Source of the DNA: Brachybacterium sp. P6-10-X1
GTDB lineage: Bacteria > Actinomycetota > Actinomycetes > Actinomycetales > Dermabacteraceae
DNA length: 64,000 bases
Direction of reading: 5' to 3'
Assembly: GCF_001969445.1 (NCBI RefSeq)
Contig: NZ_CP017297.1
Coordinates: 4,216,001 to 4,280,000 of the forward strand
In this document: positions 59,472 to 64,000 of the stretch, piece after piece
How the letters are laid out: each line of letters starts with the position of its first letter
Numbering within the stretch: the first letter of the stretch is position 1
Translations under genes and position numbers: made by a program
Notes under the pieces: model-generated
Seen by the model: only the letters and a program-made list of their open reading frames with translations
What the model was told of the DNA's origin: nothing
Database searches by the model: none

Positions 59472-60314
59472 ATGTTCCGGCGCGGTGGCCGGGTCCGGCC
59501 GGTCCGCCCCAGCGGTCTCGATGCCGCGCTCGCGCTCGCCCTGCAGGACCCGGTGGCCAATGCTCTCGCGGGCGCTCGGCTGCGGGAGGTGGGGCACCAT
59601 CCCGCCGTCTCCCAGGAGTTCTCCTCCATCGGCGACGAGAAGGAGCCCAGCGGTCTGCTGTGGCACGGCGTGAACGTCTCGCCGCTCTCGGCGACCGAGG
59701 AGGCGCTGGACGAATTCGGCCGCCACGTGGCCGCTCGCTCCCGCCGGGCCAGCTCGGTGGTGGGCCGACGCCGCGCGGTCGAGACCCTGTGGGAACCGCT
59801 GGCCGACGTCTGGGGCCCGGCCGTGCGCGAGTACCGCTGGAGCCAGCCGCTGCTGGTGGCCGGCGAGGCCGGGAGCCTCGGGGCGTCCCGGCTGCGCCCC
59901 GCGCTGCCCGGGGAGGAGGGCGCGGTCTTCCCGGCCGCGGTCGCGATGTTCCGGGAGGAGGTCGGGATCGATCCCCTGCTGGGCGACGGCGGGCGCTCCT
60001 ATCGAACTCGGATCAAGGAGCTGATCCGCCTCGGCCGCACCTATGTCGTCATCGAGGACGGCCAAGTGCTCTTCAAGGCCGACGTCGGTTCCCTGTTCGG
60101 CCCTGTCGCCCAGATCCACGGCGTGTGGGTGCGTCCTGACCACCGCGGCCACGGCCTGGGCCGGACCGCCATGGCGGACCTGGTGCGGCAGGTGCGCCGC
60201 GATCACGCGCCGCAGGTCTCCCTCTACGTCAACGACTTCAACGAGCCGGCCCGGCGGGCCTACGCCGCCTCCGGATTCCACCAGGTCGGGGAGCTGTCCA
60301 CGATCCTGTTCTGA
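59472..60314 (+). CDS. GNAT-family N-acetyltransferase with DUF4081-like N-terminal domain
   Basis: 280 aa. The N-terminal half (about 1-135) is the DUF4081-type domain found in this family (SSIGDEKEPSGLLWHGVNVSPL); the C-terminal half is a GNAT fold with acetyl-CoA loop RPDHRGHGLG and closing LYVNDFNEPARRAYAASGF. Syntenic with the acetyltransferase near proS in other actinobacteria; substrate unknown. Starts 6 bp after the remnant ORF. Confidence 0.85.
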   Translation: MFRRGGRVRPVRPSGLDAALALALQDPVANALAGARLREVGHHPAVSQEFSSIGDEKEPSGLLWHGVNVSPLSATEEALDEFGRHVAARSRRASSVVGRRRAVETLWEPLADVWGPAVREYRWSQPLLVAGEAGSLGASRLRPALPGEEGAVFPAAVAMFREEVGIDPLLGDGGRSYRTRIKELIRLGRTYVVIEDGQVLFKADVGSLFGPVAQIHGVWVRPDHRGHGLGRTAMADLVRQVRRDHAPQVSLYVNDFNEPARRAYAASGFHQVGELSTILF

Positions 60315-60454
60315 CCGGGGCCGGGCGTCTACGATGCCTCGATGAGCACATCCCCGGACCAGGGACCCGCCCCTGATAGCACGATCGGGGCCCGGGTGTT
60401 CCTGCTCGTGGGCCCACCGGCCGTGACGGCGCAGCCCCGGACCCCGATCGTCGA

Positions 60455-60487
60455 TCAGCACCGGTTCAGCACCGGCTCAGCACCGGT
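60455..60487. repeat. Three tandem 11-bp repeats TCAGCACCGGY
   Basis: 60455-60465, 60466-60476 and 60477-60487, differing by one base. In the gap between the convergent GNAT and GH15-like genes, about 20 bp beyond the latter's stop. Function not evident; each unit contains a CACCGG core. Confidence 0.7.
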
Positions 60488-60508
60488 TCTGCTCGGGCCC
60501 GTGTCCGC

Positions 60509-61927
60509 TCACTTCCCGCTGAGCGCATCCAGCGCCAGCAGCACGTTCGCCGCCGTCCACGCCAGCGGCGCGACCGCGGCGGGCCGCCCGTCGAAGAGCA
60601 CCTTCTCGGGCAGAGAGCCGGCTCCGGTGCGGTGCTCGGCGAGCCAGGTCAGGATCTCCTCGGCCTCCGCCGTCCGCCCGGACCGGGCGAACGCGAGGGC
60701 GAGCAGGCTCGTCGACGGTGTCCAGCTGATCCCGTCGGCCTTCCAGGACGCGCCGGGGGCGATCCCGCCGGCCGGGCGGGCCAGCTCCTGACGCAGGGAG
60801 AGGAGCCGGTCGGTCGGCGCGATGTCGTGGCAGCCGGTGGCGTCCAGGAACGCCAGGGCCGAGTCCGCGCCCCCGCCGCGCCGGTGGCGCTGGTATCCGT
60901 GCGCCCCGAAGGTCTCCGTCAGCAGGGACTCGAATGCCACCGCTGCGCGTCGCGCGCGGTCCTGGCCGGTCAGCTCCGCCCCCGCTCGCAGGCCCGCGAG
61001 CGTGGCGGCCATGATGCCGAGCGTCACGGAGCGCTCATGGACCTCCCAGTAGTCGGGGGAGACCGGCGGCATCACCGTGCCGTCCCCGGTCGAGGCCAGC
61101 AGCACCCGCTGGGACGTGCTGATCAGCACGGTGAGACGGTCCACGAGCTCGGCGCGGGAATCCTCGGGTGCCGTGCGGGCCACCTCCGCGGCGGCCCAGA
61201 GCACCAGACCGGTCCCGTCGAACTGGCGGGCGCGGTCATCGGGCGCCCGGCCCGTCCCTGGCACGTACCGCGCCTCGTACCAGCCATCGGCGGCCTGCAG
61301 GGACTGCAGATGGGTCAGGACGTCCAGAGCTCGGTCAAGAAGCCCGATACGGGCGAGGGCCACCGCGGCGAAGGCCGCGTCCCGCGGCCAGATGAAGCGC
61401 CAGTTGCGGCTCCAGCCCGCGACCGGGGCGGGGAGCTCATCGGTGAGCACCCACAGGTCGGCCAGCGCCGAGGACCCGAGCTCGCGCAGCGCGGGGGGTG
61501 CGGCGGGAGAGCCGGAGCCGGAGGCGAGACGGTCCGTCCACGCGGCGGCGCCGGCCAGGAACGCCGCGGCGCGCTCGCGGACCGGTGCCTGCTCCGGGAC
61601 CGTCTCCAGCACCCGGGTCCCAGGTTTCGGGGAACCCCTCCGGTCCGGTGCCCCGTCGGCCCCTACCAGCTGCCGGGACCCGGAGGCGTCGTAGGCCACC
61701 GTGGTCGAGAACAGCGGGACGACCGTGCGCGGATCGACCGGAGGCGAGAGTCGACGGCTGAGCGTATAGGCCCCGGCCCCGGCCGCTCCGAGGACGGCCA
61801 GCGTCCCGGCACCGCGCAGGACGCGACGGCGGGACGGGGCCTCGGGAACCGCAGCGTCCTCCTCCGTCCCCGTCGAGGGGTCCGGGACGGAGGAGCGGGG
61901 CGTCCGCCGGTGGCCTGGCCGATGCAT
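60509..61927 (-). CDS. GH15-like (six-hairpin) glycoside hydrolase, predicted exported
   Basis: 472 aa. The N-terminus has a twin-arginine stretch (SRRRVLRG) before a hydrophobic segment ([17 protein letters not shown]), so Tat export or anchoring is likely. Six-hairpin fold repeats with the GH15 signature [20 protein letters not shown] and the late [22 protein letters not shown]. Glucoamylase/trehalase-like; true substrate unknown. A TACCCT hexamer lies 6 nt before the ATG; GGAGGG is too close to act as a normal ribosome site. Confidence 0.8.
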   Translation of the reverse strand: MHRPGHRRTPRSSVPDPSTGTEEDAAVPEAPSRRRVLRGAGTLAVLGAAGAGAYTLSRRLSPPVDPRTVVPLFSTTVAYDASGSRQLVGADGAPDRRGSPKPGTRVLETVPEQAPVRERAAAFLAGAAAWTDRLASGSGSPAAPPALRELGSSALADLWVLTDELPAPVAGWSRNWRFIWPRDAAFAAVALARIGLLDRALDVLTHLQSLQAADGWYEARYVPGTGRAPDDRARQFDGTGLVLWAAAEVARTAPEDSRAELVDRLTVLISTSQRVLLASTGDGTVMPPVSPDYWEVHERSVTLGIMAATLAGLRAGAELTGQDRARRAAVAFESLLTETFGAHGYQRHRRGGGADSALAFLDATGCHDIAPTDRLLSLRQELARPAGGIAPGASWKADGISWTPSTSLLALAFARSGRTAEAEEILTWLAEHRTGAGSLPEKVLFDGRPAAVAPLAWTAANVLLALDALSGK

Positions 61928-61933
61928 CCCTCC

Positions 61934-61939
61934 AGGGTA
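61934..61939 (-). promoter_or_regulatory. -10 element of the GH15-like gene, leaderless spacing
   Basis: TACCCT on the minus strand, GGAGGG (6 nt), ATG. Confidence 0.5.
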
Positions 61940-61978
61940 CTGCGGGGCCGGTGGCGTGCTCGGGTCCGCGACGGTCGG

Positions 61979-62293
61979 TCAGTCGCTCTCGGCGACGGCC
62001 CCGGCCGCGGCGGCCAGCTCGCTGATCCGCCGCGCCATCGCGAGGTCGCGCTGCGTGATCCCGCCGACGTCGTGGCTGGTCAGGGTGACGCCGACGGAGC
62101 CGTAGCCGAGCGTCAGGTCAGGGTGGTGATTCGCCTCCTCCGCGGCCGCCCCGATCTCGGTCACGAGGGCCAGCGCGGCGGCGAAGTCCTTCGTGCGGTA
62201 GCTGGCCGTGAGCACGGGGGTGGGCCGGCCGAAGTCGGCGAGATCGGCTGCGTCGATCTCGGCGGGGGTGAGGGCAGGGGTCTTCTCGCTCAT
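61979..62293 (-). CDS. 4a-hydroxytetrahydrobiopterin dehydratase (pterin carbinolamine dehydratase)
   Basis: 104 aa. Active-site block [29 protein letters not shown] with the HHP histidines. Recycles pterin cofactors or acts as an assembly factor. ATG at 62293 starts the conserved domain; the very long frame continuing upstream is a shadow of proS. Divergent from proS. Confidence 0.9.
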   Translation of the reverse strand: MSEKTPALTPAEIDAADLADFGRPTPVLTASYRTKDFAAALALVTEIGAAAEEANHHPDLTLGYGSVGVTLTSHDVGGITQRDLAMARRISELAAAAGAVAESD

Positions 62294-62354
62294 GTCGGCC
62301 ACCCTGCCACCGGCGCGCGGTGGGCGGAAGGGCGCGCACCGCTCGGTTCGCCGA

Positions 62355-62360
62355 TAGGAT
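62355..62360 (+). promoter_or_regulatory. -10 element of proS
   Basis: TAGGAT, giving a leader of about 35-40 nt. Confidence 0.45.
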
Positions 62361-62401
62361 CCTCCCTGGAGCTCCTGCCCACGATGAGAGGCCGTCCTGC
62401 C

Positions 62402-64000
62402 ATGATCCGTATGTCGTCGTCGTTCGTCCGCACCCTGCGGGAGGACCCGGCCGACGCCGAGGTCGCCAGCCATCGGCTGCTCGTGCGCGCCGGGTACATC
62501 CGCCGCAGCGCGCCGGGGGTCTACACCTGGCTGCCGCTGGGACTGAAGGTGCTGCGCAAGGTCGAGCGGATCGTGCGCGAGGAGCAGGACCGCATCGGTG
62601 GTCAGGAACTGGTCTTCTCCGCGCTGCAGCCGCGGGAGCCCTACGAGGCGACGGGACGCTGGGAGGAGTACGGGCCCCTCCTGTTCCGTCTGCAGGACCG
62701 GCGGGAGGGCGACTACCTGCTCGCGCCCACCCACGAGGAGATGTTCACCCTGACGGTGAAGGACCTCTTCAGCTCCTACAAGGATCTGCCGACGATGCTG
62801 TACCAGATCCAGACCAAGTATCGCGACGAGGCGCGTCCCCGGGCGGGACTTCTGCGCACGCGCGAGTTCATCATGAAGGACGCCTACTCCTTCGACGTGG
62901 ACGACGCCGGCCTGGACGCCTCCTACGAGAAGCAGCGCGGCGCCTACCAGCGCACCTTCGACCGGCTCGGACTGCCCACCGTGATCTGCCGGGCCGACGC
63001 CGGCGCGATGGGCGGTTCCCGCTCGGAGGAGTTCCTCCACCCCACGCTGGTCGGCGAGGACACCTTCGTGGTCTCCGACGGCGGCTTCGCCGCGAACGTC
63101 GAGGCCGTCACCACCGTCGGCCCCGCGCCGCTGGACGCCGCGGCGATGGCCGCGCTGCCGCCCTCCCGGGACGTGACCACGCCCGGCACGGGCACCATCG
63201 CGAGTCTCGTGGACCACCTCAACGGCCACGAGCCGCGTCAGGACGGCCGGGACTGGGACCGCACCGACACCCTCAAGGCGCTCGTGTACCAGCTCCACCA
63301 CCCCGACGGCTCCACCCAGCCGCTGCTGGTGATGATCCCGGGCGATCGCGACGCCGACCCCAAGCGGCTCGAGGCCGCCCTCGCCCCCGCCACCGCCGTG
63401 CCCTTCACCGAGGAGGACTTCGCGGCGCACCCCGTGCTCACCAAGGGATTCATCGGCCCGGTCGGGCTGGGGGAGGACTCCGACTCGGGCGTGAAGGTGC
63501 TGATCGATCCGCGCGCCGCCGACGGGACCCGCTGGGTGGTCGGCGGCCTGGCCCCGGACGTGCACACGCTCGACGTGGTGCCCGGGCGCGACTTCGTCCC
63601 GGACGGGTACATCGAGGCCGCTGAGGTGCGCGAGGGAGATCCGGCGCCGGACGGCTCCGGCCCCCTGCACCTGACCCGCGGCATGGAGATGGGGCACATC
63701 TTCCAGCTCGGCCGCACGTACGCCGAGGCCCTGGACCTGCGGGTGCTCGACGTGAACGGCAAGTCCGTCGTGGTGACCATGGGGTCCTACGGGATCGGGG
63801 TCACCCGCGCGGTGGCCGCGATCGCCGAGCTGAACCATGACGACAAGGGCCTCGTGTGGCCCCGCCAGATCGCTCCGGCCGACGTCCACATCATGGCCAC
63901 CGGCAAGGACCAGGAGGTGCATGACGAGGCCGAGCGGATCGCGTCCGAGCTCGAGGCCCGGGGCCTCGAGGTGCTCTTCGACGACCGCCCGAAGGTCTCC
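62402..64000 (+). CDS. proS: Prolyl-tRNA synthetase, 3'-truncated by window end
   Basis: First 533 codons, no stop before the edge. Class II synthetase: [33 protein letters not shown]-terminus, motif 2 region [21 protein letters not shown], then the bacterial-type INS editing domain (about 225-385, with [26 protein letters not shown]), then motif 3 with [17 protein letters not shown]. Start ATG 62402 gives [12 protein letters not shown]; an in-frame ATG at 62384 is possible. The anticodon-binding domain is only begun here. Confidence 0.96.
   Translation, partial: MIRMSSSFVRTLREDPADAEVASHRLLVRAGYIRRSAPGVYTWLPLGLKVLRKVERIVREEQDRIGGQELVFSALQPREPYEATGRWEEYGPLLFRLQDRREGDYLLAPTHEEMFTLTVKDLFSSYKDLPTMLYQIQTKYRDEARPRAGLLRTREFIMKDAYSFDVDDAGLDASYEKQRGAYQRTFDRLGLPTVICRADAGAMGGSRSEEFLHPTLVGEDTFVVSDGGFAANVEAVTTVGPAPLDAAAMAALPPSRDVTTPGTGTIASLVDHLNGHEPRQDGRDWDRTDTLKALVYQLHHPDGSTQPLLVMIPGDRDADPKRLEAALAPATAVPFTEEDFAAHPVLTKGFIGPVGLGEDSDSGVKVLIDPRAADGTRWVVGGLAPDVHTLDVVPGRDFVPDGYIEAAEVREGDPAPDGSGPLHLTRGMEMGHIFQLGRTYAEALDLRVLDVNGKSVVVTMGSYGIGVTRAVAAIAELNHDDKGLVWPRQIAPADVHIMATGKDQEVHDEAERIASELEARGLEVLFDDRPKVS

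Noticed and set aside
61979-63922. 647-codon minus-strand frame ending in the pterin dehydratase
   Set aside because: Only the last 104 codons are conserved; the rest is antisense to proS.

Overview
The window is about 72 % G+C by eye, densely packed, and uses GTG starts and many 4-bp ATGA/GTGA overlaps. Gene content and order (amtB-glnB-glnD-ffh-rpsP-khpA-rimM-trmD-rplS-lepB-rnhB-DUF2469-yraN-comM-dprA-xerC-rpsB-tsf-pyrH-frr-cdsA-rlmN-rip-proS, plus a translational-type ileS T-box) point to an actinobacterium of the Micrococcales. The selenocysteine-formate dehydrogenase cassette and WXG100 genes would fit Dermabacteraceae/Brachybacterium, but the genus is only a guess. No rRNA, CRISPR array, insertion sequence or prophage was seen.

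Layout. 1-6510: a formate dehydrogenase tail (iron-sulfur subunit cut by the window edge, NrfD-type membrane subunit) followed by a full selenocysteine toolkit: selD facing away, then tRNA-Sec, selA and selB. 6550-8497: a PH-like membrane protein and a WXG100-headed Gly/Ala-rich protein. 8514-15255 (minus): valS, a lipoate-ligase-family gene and a three-gene ABC-2 exporter. 15374-18884: an SDF-family symporter, an SDR, small membrane proteins and a 2Fe-2S ferredoxin. 19035-22603: T-box and ileS. 22854-25794: a lipoprotein, a WXG100-alpha/beta-hydrolase fusion and its upstream partner. 25814-30115: folC, DUF4233, ndk, a small membrane ORF and ftsY. 30217-34440: the nitrogen-control operon amtB-glnB-glnD. 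34605-38915: ffh, an amidohydrolase and an atypical Nramp-like carrier. 39025-50033: ribosome maturation, protein export and DNA processing. 51124-57259: the rpsB-tsf-pyrH-frr-cdsA-rlmN block. 57354-64000: a DivI1A-repeat protein, the rip site-2 protease, a 41-codon remnant where ispG is expected, a GNAT gene, a GH15-like hydrolase, a pterin dehydratase and the start of proS.

Regulation. A recurrent pattern is a TANNNT hexamer followed by exactly 6-7 nt and then the start codon (selD, ABC permease, SDR, ndk, amidohydrolase, lepB2, GH15-like gene, the ispG remnant). This implies leaderless mRNAs. The same geometry in front of tRNA-Sec would start transcription at the mature 5' end. An 18-bp palindrome, ATGGGGAG-NN-CTCCCCAT, lies upstream of both WXG100 loci and may tie them into one regulon. 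The amtB operon is preceded by three ATCACGG repeats with an 11-bp period, a layout used by OmpR-family regulators such as GlnR and PhoP.

Most notable: the syntenic slots of dxr and ispG around rip are empty. The ispG slot holds a 41-codon ORF whose two ends resemble the two ends of IspG, as if the gene had been deleted internally.
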